Assembly (NCBI GenBank): GCA_016714015.1
Contig: JADJNZ010000009.1
Span: 1 to 64,000, forward strand
Reading direction: 5' to 3'
Source of the DNA: Gemmatimonadota bacterium
Lineage (GTDB): Bacteria; Gemmatimonadota; Gemmatimonadetes; Gemmatimonadales; Gemmatimonadaceae
Length of the DNA: 64,000 nucleotides
Positions 17,940-26,358 of the stretch are shown piece by piece (the stretch's first letter is position 1; each line of letters starts with the position of its first letter). The translations under genes were made by a program, and so were the position numbers. Under the pieces are notes generated by a model. The model worked only from the letters and a program-made list of their open reading frames with translations. It was not told the DNA's origin and did not search any database.

Positions 17940-19385
17940 GTGGCGGGATCGCGTGTGGCAGCACTGCTGGGGATGTTGGCGCTCGCGGCCTGCGCGCGCC
18001 CGTTGACCGCGCCGAGGCCCGCGGGTCCGATGCCGCCGCCGCCACCGAGCGCGCCGCCGTCGGCGGCCCCGCAGGACAACAAGATCGCCATCGTCGACGA
18101 ACCGGTGCCGGAGTTGCAGCAGGTGGACCAGCAGGGAAGCGCCGAGAGCGCGCCGCCGCTCCCGATGCCGATCCCCGACATGGCCCCGCCGCCGCCGGCC
18201 TGGGACATCGAGGTCGCCCCGTACGAGACCCACGAACGGGTGGAGTACTTCGTGAGTCGCTTCAGCGGCGCCATGAAGCCCACCTTCGAGGTCGCGCTCG
18301 CGCGCCAGTCGCGCTACGCGCCGATGATCAAGGAGAAGCTCCGCGGGGCGGGACTGCCCGAGGACATGATCTTCCTGCCGCTCATCGAGAGCTGGTACGA
18401 CCCGCACGCCTACTCGCGGGCCGCCGCGGTGGGGATGTGGCAGTTCATGACCGCGACCGCGAAGGGCGTCGGGATGCGGGTGGACTGGTGGGTGGACGAG
18501 CGGCGCGATCCGGTGCGCGCGACCGACGGCGCGGTGGCGTACCTCGGTGAACTGCGCGAGACCTTCGGCTCGGTCTATCTCGCGGCCGCGGCGTACAACG
18601 GCGGGTCGGGGCGCATCTCGCGCGGGCTCGCGCAGCACGCGTCCGCGCTGGAGGGCAGCGAAGGGGATGACCTCTTCTTCGCGCTCTCGTCGCAGCGGAA
18701 CGCGTTGCGCACCGAGACGAGCGACTACGTACCGAAGCTCATCGCGGCCGCGCTCGTCGGCAAGGATCCGGCGCGCTACGACCTCCATGTCGCGACGGTC
18801 GAGCCCTTCCGCTGGGATTCGGTGACCGTGCCGCCGGCGACGCCGCTCGTCGCGGTCGCGCGGGCGCTCGAGGTCCCGCTCGACACCGTGCTCGACTACA
18901 ACCCGCATATCCTCCGCGGGATGACCCCGCCGACCGGTGGCGCGGTCTGGCTTCGGGTCCCGCACGGCACGACCGAGGGCTTCCTCGCGCGCTTCACGGC
19001 GATCCCCGAGGCCGAGCGCGCCGGCGTGAAGCGCGTCGTCACCAAGGACGGCGACTTCATCACGCGGATCGCGCGCGCGAACGGGCTCACGGCGAAGCAG
19101 CTCAACTGGTACAACCCGCAGGCGACGCGGCTCCGCAACGGGAACCTGCATCCGGGGCAGCGGATCCTCGTCCCGCGGCTCGACGTGGTGCGCGCGGCGC
19201 GCGACGTCCCCGACCCGAAGATCGAGCGCTACGGCACCTCGGCCTCCGGGACCTACGTGGTGAAGCGCGGCGATTCGCTCGGGCTCATCGCGCGGCGGAA
19301 CGGCACCACGGTGGCGGCGCTCAAGCGGATGAACATGCTGCGGTCGGACAACATCCGCATCGGGCAGAAGCTGCGCGTCAGGTAG
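17940..19385 (+). CDS. MltD-like membrane-bound lytic transglycosylase lipoprotein
   Basis: From the GTG at 17940 the 481-aa product has a lipoprotein signal (MAGSRVAALLGMLALAAC, lipobox LAAC), a Pro-rich linker, an SLT/lysozyme-like domain (about residues 100-240) and two LysM domains near 380-425 and 435-481 (GTYVVKRGDSLGLIARRNG). The catalytic Glu lies in FLPLIESWYDPHAYS, followed by AVGMWQFM and the AAYNGGSGRI motif. Family members cleave the MurNAc-GlcNAc bond to 1,6-anhydro products, anchored in the outer membrane. The stop overlaps the convergent moaC stop by 8 bp. Confidence 0.92.
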   Translation: MAGSRVAALLGMLALAACARPLTAPRPAGPMPPPPPSAPPSAAPQDNKIAIVDEPVPELQQVDQQGSAESAPPLPMPIPDMAPPPPAWDIEVAPYETHERVEYFVSRFSGAMKPTFEVALARQSRYAPMIKEKLRGAGLPEDMIFLPLIESWYDPHAYSRAAAVGMWQFMTATAKGVGMRVDWWVDERRDPVRATDGAVAYLGELRETFGSVYLAAAAYNGGSGRISRGLAQHASALEGSEGDDLFFALSSQRNALRTETSDYVPKLIAAALVGKDPARYDLHVATVEPFRWDSVTVPPATPLVAVARALEVPLDTVLDYNPHILRGMTPPTGGAVWLRVPHGTTEGFLARFTAIPEAERAGVKRVVTKDGDFITRIARANGLTAKQLNWYNPQATRLRNGNLHPGQRILVPRLDVVRAARDVPDPKIERYGTSASGTYVVKRGDSLGLIARRNGTTVAALKRMNMLRSDNIRIGQKLRVR

Positions 19386-19878
19386 TCGCGCGCCACGCCC
19401 CGGACTTGCCGCCGTCCTTCTCGAGCAGGCGCACGTCGCCGATCCGCATCCCCTTGTCGGCGCTCTTCGCCATGTCATAGATGGTGAGGAGCGCGACCGA
19501 CACCGCGGTCAGCGCCTCCATCTCCACGCCGGTCGGCCCCGCGGTGCGCACCTCGGCCTCGCAGCGGATGGCGCGCGCGCGCGGCTCGAAGTGGAAGCGC
19601 ACCTGCACGTCGCTCAACGCGAGCGGATGACAGAGCGGGATGAGCTCCGCGGTGCGCTTGGCGGCGAGGATGCCGGCGATCCGCGCCGTGCCGAGGACAT
19701 CGCCCTTCACCAGCTGGGCATCGCGCACGGCGGCGAAGGCCGCGGCGCGCATGGTGATGCGGCCCTCGGCGAGGGCCCGTCGCACGGTGGTCGCCTTGGC
19801 GCTCACGTCCACCATAGACGCCTCGCCGCGACGGTCCACGTGCGACAGCCGTGCCTTCGAACGCTTCTTCGCCGTCAT
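19378..19878 (-). CDS. moaC: Cyclic pyranopterin monophosphate synthase MoaC
   Basis: The 166-aa length and sequence are typical. MVDVSAKATTVRRA opens the fold, KGDVLGTARIAGILAAKRT and LIPLCHPL form the substrate pocket, and GPTGVEMEALTAVSVA, MAKSADKGMRI with the catalytic Lys, and the terminal KDGGKSG complete it. MoaC converts the MoaA product into cyclic pyranopterin monophosphate in molybdenum-cofactor synthesis. The start overlaps the holB stop by 4 bp (ATGA), so the pair is coupled. No other moa gene is nearby. Confidence 0.95.
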   Translation of the reverse strand: MTAKKRSKARLSHVDRRGEASMVDVSAKATTVRRALAEGRITMRAAAFAAVRDAQLVKGDVLGTARIAGILAAKRTAELIPLCHPLALSDVQVRFHFEPRARAIRCEAEVRTAGPTGVEMEALTAVSVALLTIYDMAKSADKGMRIGDVRLLEKDGGKSGAWRATT

Positions 19879-20930
19879 CGGGCCGCCTGGACGAGTTGGT
19901 CGAGCAGCCGCGCCGCGACGAGCTGCGGATTGACATTGCCGGCGGCCGAGGCCTTCGCCTCCTCGACCGCGGGGACTGCCTTGGTGGCCGCGCGCGCGGT
20001 GCGCTCGTCGCCGCGCTGCACCGCGTCGCGCGCGCGCTCGTGGAGCAGCACGGTGAGCGCGTCGAGCACGTCGGTGAAGGCGCCGCGCGCCTTCCCCGCA
20101 CCGACCGTGAACGCGGCGCGCAGCAGCTGCTCGCGTCCCGAGTCGGCCGCCGAGAGCAACGCGCGCGCCTTGGTCATCGCCGCGGTGCGGTCCGCGCCGC
20201 CCAGCAGGGTGCCGGGCGCGCCGTTGGCGAGGCGGAGGAGCTCGTCGGGGAGGAGATTGGGCAGGACGGCCTGCGCGTACGAGTCGGCGAGGAAGCGGCG
20301 CATGGCCGCCTCGGGCAACGGCGCGACGCGGATGGAGACGACGCGCGAGCGGATGGTGGGGAGCAGCGCCCCCGGCTCGCTCGACGTGAGGATGAACGTC
20401 GTGTCGGCGGGCGGCTCCTCGAGCAGCTTGAGCAACGCGTTGGCGGCCTCGGGGTTCGCCGCCTGCGGCACCATCCGCTCGGCGTCGCCGATCACGAAGA
20501 CCTTCCGCCGCGCCATCGCCGGCGACTTGCTCGCGAGCTGCACGAGCAGGCGCGTGACGTACCGATAGATGCCCATCGACCCGTCGGGCCGCTCGTAGAG
20601 GCCGTTGGCGTCGACGCGCTCCTTGATGTCGGTGTCGAACGCCTCCTTCGCCGCGTCGGGCTCGGTGTCGGAGCCGAGGTTCTTGTGCGGGAAGAACCAG
20701 CGCAGGTCGGGATGCTGGAGCTGCAGCGCGTAGCGGCAGTGCTGGCAGAGGCCGCAGGGGCGCCCGTCGGCCTCGCAGAGCAGGACCTGGCCGAGCCAGA
20801 GCGCGAGGCGCTGCTTGCCGACACCGGCCGTGCCCTGGAGGAGCAGACTGGCGGGCAGCGTCCCCGCCTGCGCCTGTGCGGCGAGGCGTTCGCGGATCGC
20901 GTCGTGACCATAGAGCGGGATGAGCGGCAC
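19875..20930 (-). CDS. holB: DNA polymerase III delta-prime subunit (clamp loader)
   Basis: The 351-aa AAA+ protein starts at a GTG. It has a P-loop GTAGVGKQ in which the usual Thr/Ser after Lys is Gln, a zinc module CGLCQHC near residue 60, Walker-B-like KVFVIGDAERM, ANALLKLLEEPP and the arginine-finger region LPTIRSRV, which lacks the usual Cys of SRC. The altered P-loop is compatible with delta-prime, which in many bacteria does not hydrolyse ATP. It helps load the beta clamp at replication forks. Confidence 0.9.
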   Translation of the reverse strand: MPLIPLYGHDAIRERLAAQAQAGTLPASLLLQGTAGVGKQRLALWLGQVLLCEADGRPCGLCQHCRYALQLQHPDLRWFFPHKNLGSDTEPDAAKEAFDTDIKERVDANGLYERPDGSMGIYRYVTRLLVQLASKSPAMARRKVFVIGDAERMVPQAANPEAANALLKLLEEPPADTTFILTSSEPGALLPTIRSRVVSIRVAPLPEAAMRRFLADSYAQAVLPNLLPDELLRLANGAPGTLLGGADRTAAMTKARALLSAADSGREQLLRAAFTVGAGKARGAFTDVLDALTVLLHERARDAVQRGDERTARAATKAVPAVEEAKASAAGNVNPQLVAARLLDQLVQAAR

Positions 20931-20935
20931 GGTCG

Positions 20936-20941
20936 TAAGAT
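20936..20941 (+). promoter_or_regulatory. TAAGAT -10 element close to the P1-peptidase ATG
   Basis: TAAGAT ends 7 nt before the ATG at 20949, in the short divergent gap to holB. This again points to leaderless transcription. Confidence 0.4.
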
Positions 20942-20948
20942 AAGGCCC

Positions 20949-22130
20949 ATGCGTACCCTTCGCCTTCTCCTCGTCCCGGCGACCCTCGGCCTCACCGCCG
21001 TCATGCCGTCACTCGCGCCGGCGCAGGGGCGCGCCCGCGCGCGCGACCTCGGCGTCGCGCCCGGCATCTTCACGCCGGGACGCCACAATGCCATCACCGA
21101 CGTCGCCGGGGTGCGCGTGGGGCAGGTGACGCTGCACGAGGGCGATCGCGTGCGGACCGGTATCACCGCCATCCTGCCGCATGGCGGCAACGCCTACCTC
21201 TCCCGCGTCCCGGCCGCGCTGCACGTCGGCAACGGCTTCGGGAAGTTCGCGGGCGGCACGCAGCTCGCCGAGCTCGGGGAGATCGAGACGCCGATCCTCC
21301 TCACCTGCACGCTCTGCACCTGGAAGGCCGCCGACGCGATGGCCGAATGGATGCTCGAGCGGCCGGGGATGCAGAACATCCGCTCGATCAATCCGATCGT
21401 CGGCGAGACGAACGACGGCGGGCTGAACGACATCCGCGCGCGGCCGATCACCGCGGCCGCGGTGCGCGCCGCGCTCGAGGGCGCGACCGACGGCCCCGTC
21501 GCCGAAGGGAGCGTCGGTGCGGGGACGGGCACGGTCGCCTTCGGGTGGAAGGGCGGGATCGGCACGGCGTCGCGCACGCTCCCCGCCTCGCTCGGCGGCC
21601 ACACCGTCGGCGTGCTCGTGCAGTCGAACTTCGGGGGCATCCTCACCGTGATGGGCGCCCCGGTGGGACGCGAGCTCGGGCAGTACGCGTTCCAGCGCGA
21701 CGTCACGGCCGCGCCTCCCGGGGCCGGCCGCGGGGCCGCCGACGACACCGGCGACGGGTCGGTGATCATCATCATCGCCACCGATGCCCCGCTCTCGGAC
21801 CGCAACCTCGGCCGTGTGGCCGCGCGCGCGATGATGGGACTCGGCCGCACCGGCAGCTCGGCCTCCAACGGGAGCGGCGACTACGCGCTCGCGTTCTCCA
21901 CGGCGGAGAGCGTGCGGCGGGCGTGGGACGCGCGTCGCCACACGACGACCGAACTCGCCAACGAGGAGATGAGCGCCGTCTTCCAGGCGACCGTCGAGGC
22001 CGTGGAGGAGGCGATCTACGACTCGCTCTTCATGGCGACGACCACGACCGGGAACGGGCGCACCGTCGAGGCGATCGACCTCGCGCGGGTGCGCGAGGTG
22101 CTGCGGAAGTACGGGATCGCGCCGCGCTAG
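20949..22130 (+). CDS. P1-family (DmpA/BapA-type) aminopeptidase, exported
   Basis: The 393-aa protein has a signal peptide (MRTLRLLLVPATLGLTAV, cleavage after APAQ) and the Ntn-like fold of S58 peptidases. Motifs are HNAITDVAGVRVG, TGITAILPHGGN, NDGGLNDIR, GAGTGTVAFGWKGGIGT and VGVLVQSNFGG. The nucleophilic serine is in GDGSVIIIIATDAPLS, where the precursor cleaves itself between Gly and Ser into two chains. Family members remove D-amino, beta-amino or ordinary N-terminal residues from peptides. Export suggests work on periplasmic peptides. Confidence 0.9.
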   Translation: MRTLRLLLVPATLGLTAVMPSLAPAQGRARARDLGVAPGIFTPGRHNAITDVAGVRVGQVTLHEGDRVRTGITAILPHGGNAYLSRVPAALHVGNGFGKFAGGTQLAELGEIETPILLTCTLCTWKAADAMAEWMLERPGMQNIRSINPIVGETNDGGLNDIRARPITAAAVRAALEGATDGPVAEGSVGAGTGTVAFGWKGGIGTASRTLPASLGGHTVGVLVQSNFGGILTVMGAPVGRELGQYAFQRDVTAAPPGAGRGAADDTGDGSVIIIIATDAPLSDRNLGRVAARAMMGLGRTGSSASNGSGDYALAFSTAESVRRAWDARRHTTTELANEEMSAVFQATVEAVEEAIYDSLFMATTTTGNGRTVEAIDLARVREVLRKYGIAPR

Positions 22131-22133
22131 CGC

Positions 22134-22583
22134 TCAGGCGGTGCTCGCCGCCCGTCCGCTCATCTCGTCGATGTGGATGCGGAAGACGATCGCGCGCTCG
22201 GGCAGCGGGTCGGCGTCGGTGAGCGTCTCGGGGACGAGGCGCCGCAGGATCTCGACGCTCTGGCGGTAGGTCTCCTGCTCCTGGGCGCTCCCTTCGGCGC
22301 GCAGCAGGTAGAAGCCGCCCTTCACCACGATCGAGCGCCAGTCGAAGAGCGCCTCGACCTCGTCCACCTCGAAGGCCACCCAGCGATTGTGCGTGAGCGC
22401 CTCGAGCTTGGTGCCGGGCTGCGTGCGCCCGTAGAGCCACCCGTCCTCGAGCACGTAGTGGATGGGCTCGATGTCCACGCCATCCTTGCGCGCGAAGGCC
22501 ATCCGTCCGACGAAGTGTCGCTGCAGGATCGCGAGGCACTCGGCGTGGTCGAGGTCGCGGAAGCGGGGCGTCGGGGTGGGCAT
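22134..22583 (-). CDS. Pyridoxamine 5'-phosphate oxidase-like flavin-binding protein
   Basis: The 149-aa protein begins MPTPTPRFRDLDHAECLAIL behind an AGGAG ribosome site. It shows the split-barrel pattern of the PPOX family: GRMAFARKDGVDIEPIHYVL, LYGRTQPGTKLEAL, HNRWVAFEVDEVEALFDWRS and VVKGGFYLL. Members bind FMN, F420 or haem and act as oxidases or nitroimidazole reductases; the exact substrate cannot be read. It lies 11 bp behind purK on the same strand and is probably co-transcribed. Confidence 0.82.
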   Translation of the reverse strand: MPTPTPRFRDLDHAECLAILQRHFVGRMAFARKDGVDIEPIHYVLEDGWLYGRTQPGTKLEALTHNRWVAFEVDEVEALFDWRSIVVKGGFYLLRAEGSAQEQETYRQSVEILRRLVPETLTDADPLPERAIVFRIHIDEMSGRAASTA

Positions 22584-22594
22584 CGCGGGATCTC

Positions 22595-23731
22595 CTATGG
22601 GGTGATGGCCCGATATGCGGCGAGCACGCGGTCGAGCGCCTGCTCGGGCGTGTCGCCGTCCGCCGAGAGGTGCCCCATCTTGCGACCGGGGCGTGCCTCC
22701 TTCTTGCCGTACAGGTGCACGCGAACGCCGGGGATCGCGAGGGCGCGCGTGAAGTCGGGCGCGCCGTGCGTCCAGATGTCGCCGAGCAGGTTGTGGATCG
22801 CCGCCGGCCGCACGACCTCCACCGATCCGAGCGGGAGATGGCAGATGGCGCGCACGAGCTGCTCGAACTGGCTCGTGGGATGCGCGCGCTCGCTGTGATG
22901 GAAGGTGTTGTGCGGCCGCGGCGCGAGCTCGTTCACGAGCAGCGTGCCGTCGGTGAGCACGAACATCTCCGTCGCGAGGAGCCCCACCACATCGAGCTTG
23001 TCGGCGATGCCGAGCGCGAGCGCCTGTGCGCGCTGCTCGAGCTCCTCGTCGGCGCCGCTCGGCGTGACGGCCCAGGTGAGCACACCGTCGGTGTGCACGT
23101 TGCGCGAGGTGGGATACGCGACGGCCTGGCCGTCGGCGCGGCGGGCGACGAGCACGCTGAGTTCGGTCTGGATGTCGAGGAAGGCCTCGACGACGCAGAC
23201 GGGCGCGCCGAGCGACTCGAAGGCGGCGCGACCTTCGTCGGGGGTGCGCACGCGCACCTGGCCGCGTCCGTCGTAGCCACCCATCGCGCTCTTCACGATG
23301 CTCGGGCCGAGCGCGGCGACGGCGTCGGCGGTGGTGGTCGAATGGCGCACCGTGCGGAACGCGCCGAGCGGGAATCCGTTCGCGGCGAGCCACTCCTTCT
23401 GGCGCGCGCGCTCCTGGACGATGTACACCGCGTCGATGGGCGGGCAGAGCGGCGCCTGCGCGGCGGCGGCCTCGAGCGACGGGCGCGGGATCTGCTCGAT
23501 CTCGAGCGTCACCGCGGCGCAGCCGGTCGCGAGCTCGCGCGCCGCGTCGGCGTCGGCCCACTTGGCGGTGATGGTGTGGTTGGCGACGTGACGCGCGGGG
23601 CAGTCGTGCTCGGGGTCGAGCACGCGCACGTCGTAGCCGAGCGTGCGGGCGGCCATGGCGGTCATGCGTCCGAGCTGGCCACCGCCGAGGAAGCCGATCG
23701 TCGCGCCCGGTGGGACGGGCGTGCGGGTCAT
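22595..23731 (-). CDS. purK: N5-carboxyaminoimidazole ribonucleotide synthase PurK
   Basis: The 378-aa ATP-grasp protein opens with GATIGFLGGGQLGRM. It has SIVKSAMGGYDGRGQ in the ATP-binding loop, EAFLDIQTELSVLVARR, and NELAPRPHNTFHHSERA, the metal and substrate signature. The C-terminal ATP-grasp_C region contains HNLLGDIW. It uses ATP and bicarbonate to carboxylate AIR in de novo purine synthesis. It overlaps purE by 4 bp, so PurE delivers the product in the expected pair. Confidence 0.96.
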   Translation of the reverse strand: MTRTPVPPGATIGFLGGGQLGRMTAMAARTLGYDVRVLDPEHDCPARHVANHTITAKWADADAARELATGCAAVTLEIEQIPRPSLEAAAAQAPLCPPIDAVYIVQERARQKEWLAANGFPLGAFRTVRHSTTTADAVAALGPSIVKSAMGGYDGRGQVRVRTPDEGRAAFESLGAPVCVVEAFLDIQTELSVLVARRADGQAVAYPTSRNVHTDGVLTWAVTPSGADEELEQRAQALALGIADKLDVVGLLATEMFVLTDGTLLVNELAPRPHNTFHHSERAHPTSQFEQLVRAICHLPLGSVEVVRPAAIHNLLGDIWTHGAPDFTRALAIPGVRVHLYGKKEARPGRKMGHLSADGDTPEQALDRVLAAYRAITP

Positions 23732-24222
23732 GGGAGGGTCTGCGACCGGACGTCGGCGGCGCGGCTCGCGCGCCAGGCGCGGAGCTTCTCGCGCACCTCG
23801 GGGCGGTGCGAGCCGACGATCTCGGCGGCGAGGATCGCGGCGTTGGTGGCGCCCGGCTTGCCGATGGCGAGCGTGCCGACGGGGACGCCAGCGGGCATCT
23901 GCACGATGGAGAGGAGCGCGTCGAGGCCATTGAGCGCCGTGGCGTTCACCGGCACGCCGAGCACCGGCACGAGCGTCTTCGCGGCGACCATGCCAGGCAG
24001 GTGCGCCGCGCCACCGGCGGCGGCGATGATCACGAGCAGGCCGCGGGACTCGGCCTCGCTCGCGTACTCGAACATGTAGTCGGGCGTGCGGTGCGCCGAG
24101 ACGACCTTCGCCTCGTAGGGGACGCCGAGGTGCTGCAGGATCTCGATCGCGGGGGCCAGGTGCTCGTAGTCGGACTTCGAGCCCATGATCACGCCGACGA
24201 GCGGGGAGGCGGAGGCGGTCAT
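23728..24222 (-). CDS. purE: N5-carboxyaminoimidazole ribonucleotide mutase PurE
   Basis: This 164-aa protein has the class I PurE signature VGVIMGSKSDYEHL, VVSAHRTPDYMFEYA with the catalytic His in SAHRTP, IIAAAGGAAHLPGM, VPVLGVPVNATALNG and VPVGTLAIG. It moves the carboxylate of N5-CAIR to C4, the step after PurK. The start lies 6 nt after TAGCTT, giving a leaderless purEK transcript. Confidence 0.97.
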   Translation of the reverse strand: MTASASPLVGVIMGSKSDYEHLAPAIEILQHLGVPYEAKVVSAHRTPDYMFEYASEAESRGLLVIIAAAGGAAHLPGMVAAKTLVPVLGVPVNATALNGLDALLSIVQMPAGVPVGTLAIGKPGATNAAILAAEIVGSHRPEVREKLRAWRASRAADVRSQTLP

Positions 24223-24228
24223 GGACGA

Positions 24229-24234
24229 AAGCTA
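24229..24234 (-). promoter_or_regulatory. TAGCTT -10 element 6 nt before the purE ATG
   Basis: On the minus strand TAGCTT-TCGTCC-ATG. The hexamer overlaps the stop region of the upstream gene, so purEK has its own promoter. Confidence 0.5.
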
Positions 24235-24747
24235 TTCGCGGTCGCGAGCGAGTGCGAGCAGGGCGCGCACGGTGTTGAGGTTCCGTCCCGTGCCGATGTC
24301 GGCGAAGGGGACCTTGAGCTTGGTGTCGGCCTGTCCGTCAGGGAAATGCAGATGGAGCTCGCGGCCGACGAGCGCCATCTGCTCCTTGCCGGGGATCGGC
24401 CAGCCCTTGATCGCGTCCTTCGGCGGCGCGGTGTCGAGGAACGTGATGATCGTCCGGCTGGGGTTCGCGTCGGGCCAGGGATTGGCCGCGAACGCCGCCT
24501 CGAGCTCGTCAGCGGTCCGGATGAAGACCAGGCAGGGTTTCCCCATCGGCCTGAGGAGTGCGGACTCGAGCTTCGCCTTCACCTGCGCCGCGGGCACCGT
24601 GGCGTCGAGGACGACGTTCCCGCTCGCGATGTAGGTCTTCACGTTGGTGAAGCCGCACCGCTCGCCGAGCTTGCGGAGGTCGGCCATCGGAAGCTTGCCG
24701 GTGCCGCCGACGTTGATCGAACGGAGGAGGGCGACGAAGGTGGCCAT
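24232..24747 (-). CDS. DUF1697 family protein
   Basis: The 171-aa protein starts MATFVALLRSINVGGTGKLPM and contains NVKTYIASGNVVLDA, FIRTADELEAAFAANPWP and a final IGTGRNLNTVRALLALA. These are the conserved blocks of DUF1697 proteins (YjeF-unrelated cytoplasmic alpha/beta proteins; function unknown). It starts 6 nt after TAGATT and stands between purE and an SDR, without obvious relation to either. Confidence 0.88.
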   Translation of the reverse strand: MATFVALLRSINVGGTGKLPMADLRKLGERCGFTNVKTYIASGNVVLDATVPAAQVKAKLESALLRPMGKPCLVFIRTADELEAAFAANPWPDANPSRTIITFLDTAPPKDAIKGWPIPGKEQMALVGRELHLHFPDGQADTKLKVPFADIGTGRNLNTVRALLALARDRE

Positions 24748-24753
24748 TCGGCC

Positions 24754-24759
24754 AATCTA
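24754..24759 (-). promoter_or_regulatory. TAGATT -10 element 6 nt before the DUF1697 ATG
   Basis: On the minus strand TAGATT-GGCCGA-ATG, the same spacing as at purE, uvrA, maeB and iadA. Confidence 0.5.
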
Positions 24760-24773
24760 GGCGCCGGCGCGGC

Positions 24774-25526
24774 CTACCGTCGGAGCGCGCTCATCCCGCC
24801 GTCCACGCCGATCACCTGTCCGGTGACCCAATCGCTCGCCGGATCGAGCAGCCACCGCGCGGGGGCGACGATGTCCGCCGGCGTCCCGATCCGTCCCATC
24901 GGATGCATCGCCGTGGAGACCTCGAGCGACTTGGCGTTCCCGGTGATGCGCGCCGAGAGCGGCGTGTCCACGAGCCCCGGCGCGATCGCGTTGATGCGGA
25001 GTCGGCGCGGCGCGTAGGTGGCGGCCGCGCTGCGCACGAGCGCGCTCACCGCCCCCTTGGCGGCGGCGATCGCCTCGTGGTTGGGGAGTCCGGTCTCCGC
25101 GGCCGAGCTCGAGAAGAGGAGGACGCTGCCGCCGTCGGTCATCACGCGCGCGGCGGCGCGGACGGCCGCGAAGGCGGTACGCAGGTTGAGTCGCAACGTC
25201 TCGTCGAGCTCGGCCTCGCTCGTGAGGTGTGCCGGCTTGAGGAGGATCGAGCCGACCGCGTTCACCACGCCGGCGACGCGCCCATGGCGTCCGCGCGCCT
25301 CGGTGAGCAGCGCCTCCACCTCGGCGAAGCTCGTCGCGTCGCATTCGTGCGCGGTCGCGCCGAGCGCGTCGGCGACGGGATAGAGCCGGTCGAGCGCGCG
25401 TCCGGCGAGCAGGAGGCGCGCCCCGTCCGCCGCGAGCGCCTCGGCGATGGAACGGCCGAGACCGCCGGCTCCTCCGATGATGACGAAGGCGCCGGCGGTC
25501 TCGAGGGACTGCTTGGAGGTGGTCAT
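24774..25526 (-). CDS. Short-chain dehydrogenase/reductase-like protein without catalytic Tyr
   Basis: The 250-aa Rossmann protein has a cofactor loop FVIIGGAGGLGRSIAEAL, the NNAG-like position VNAVGSIL, and a C-terminal VTGQVIGVDGGMSAL. The YxxxK motif is replaced: the segment GLPNHEAIAAAKGAV keeps Lys, but the Tyr position is Ile. The Ser of the triad is present in FSSSAAE. Such variants occur as a recurrent SDR subfamily. Classic hydride-transfer chemistry through Tyr is not possible, so the protein may use another acid, or bind a nucleotide without catalysis. Confidence 0.85.
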   Translation of the reverse strand: MTTSKQSLETAGAFVIIGGAGGLGRSIAEALAADGARLLLAGRALDRLYPVADALGATAHECDATSFAEVEALLTEARGRHGRVAGVVNAVGSILLKPAHLTSEAELDETLRLNLRTAFAAVRAAARVMTDGGSVLLFSSSAAETGLPNHEAIAAAKGAVSALVRSAAATYAPRRLRINAIAPGLVDTPLSARITGNAKSLEVSTAMHPMGRIGTPADIVAPARWLLDPASDWVTGQVIGVDGGMSALRR

Positions 25527-25583
25527 TCGGTCCGAACGTCAACGGATCGATGCCGGTTCCCTCCGGCGACGTTCAGCGGCAGA

Positions 25584-26282
25584 TCAGCGCCGCCGCCCCA
25601 AGGACCAGACGTACGCGGCGACGTCGTAGACCTCGGCGTCGGTGAGCGAGCCGCCGCCGCGCGCGGGCATCTCCACCGAGACGCGCGAGCGGGCCGACGG
25701 CACGCCGCTCACGACGGTGCCCACGATCGCGAGGTAGCTCCCGCGCACATGGATCCACTGGTCGTCCATGAGGTTCGGCCCGATGTTGCCGCGCGCATCG
25801 GCGCCGTGGCAGGTGGAGCAGCGACCCGCGCCGACGAAGAGCTTCTGGCCGAGTTCCACCATCTCGCGCGTGAGCGGGGCGGGGAGCGAGTCGCGCGGAT
25901 GGCTGATGCGCCACACGTACGCGGCGACCGACTGGACCTCGTGGTCGTTGATGCTCGACCCGCCGCGCCGCGGCATGGCCACGCCTCGCCGCGACTGGCT
26001 GAGCGGCACGCCCGAGTTGATGCGCTCGAGGATCGCCAGGTAGCTCCCCTCGGCGTGCCACCACTCGGCGTCCGTGAGATTGGGGCCGAGGAGTCCACGC
26101 GCCTCGGGGCCATGGCAGGTGTAGCAGTTGCCCTTGCCGCGGAAGATGTCCCGGCCGCGGGTGACCATCGCGGCGGTGACGCCCGGTGGCAGCGAGTCCG
26201 GGGTGTGGAGCGGCTGGGCCTGGGCGATGCTGCCGACCGCGACGAGCAGCGCCGCGGGCAGGAGTCTCAGGGGGGTGATCAC
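25584..26282 (-). CDS. Exported dihaem cytochrome c
   Basis: I start at the GTG at 26282 (VITPLRLLPAALLVAVGS), giving a signal peptide and 232 aa; a longer frame to 26351 lacks one. Two similar cytochrome c domains follow, with haem motifs CYTCH (about residue 54) and CSTCH (about 155). Likely axial Met residues lie in GVAMPRRGG and VEMPARGG. Each half repeats the sequence GPNL(T/M)D, GSYLAI and VAAYVW, so it arose by tandem duplication. It would carry electrons in the periplasm; no oxidase or dehydrogenase partner lies nearby. Confidence 0.88.
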   Translation of the reverse strand: MITPLRLLPAALLVAVGSIAQAQPLHTPDSLPPGVTAAMVTRGRDIFRGKGNCYTCHGPEARGLLGPNLTDAEWWHAEGSYLAILERINSGVPLSQSRRGVAMPRRGGSSINDHEVQSVAAYVWRISHPRDSLPAPLTREMVELGQKLFVGAGRCSTCHGADARGNIGPNLMDDQWIHVRGSYLAIVGTVVSGVPSARSRVSVEMPARGGGSLTDAEVYDVAAYVWSLGRRR

Positions 26283-26358
26283 GGTCCTCTCATCTCCGAA
26301 AGCGGGGGAGCGGGCGAGCGGCTCCCGCAATTGTCGGAGCGGACAGTTCACTTGTCAA

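Noticed and set aside
17866..18045. N-terminal extension of the beta-lactamase-like protein
   Set aside because: It lies upstream of the TATATT element, overlaps the divergent transglycosylase gene and would bury the signal peptide.
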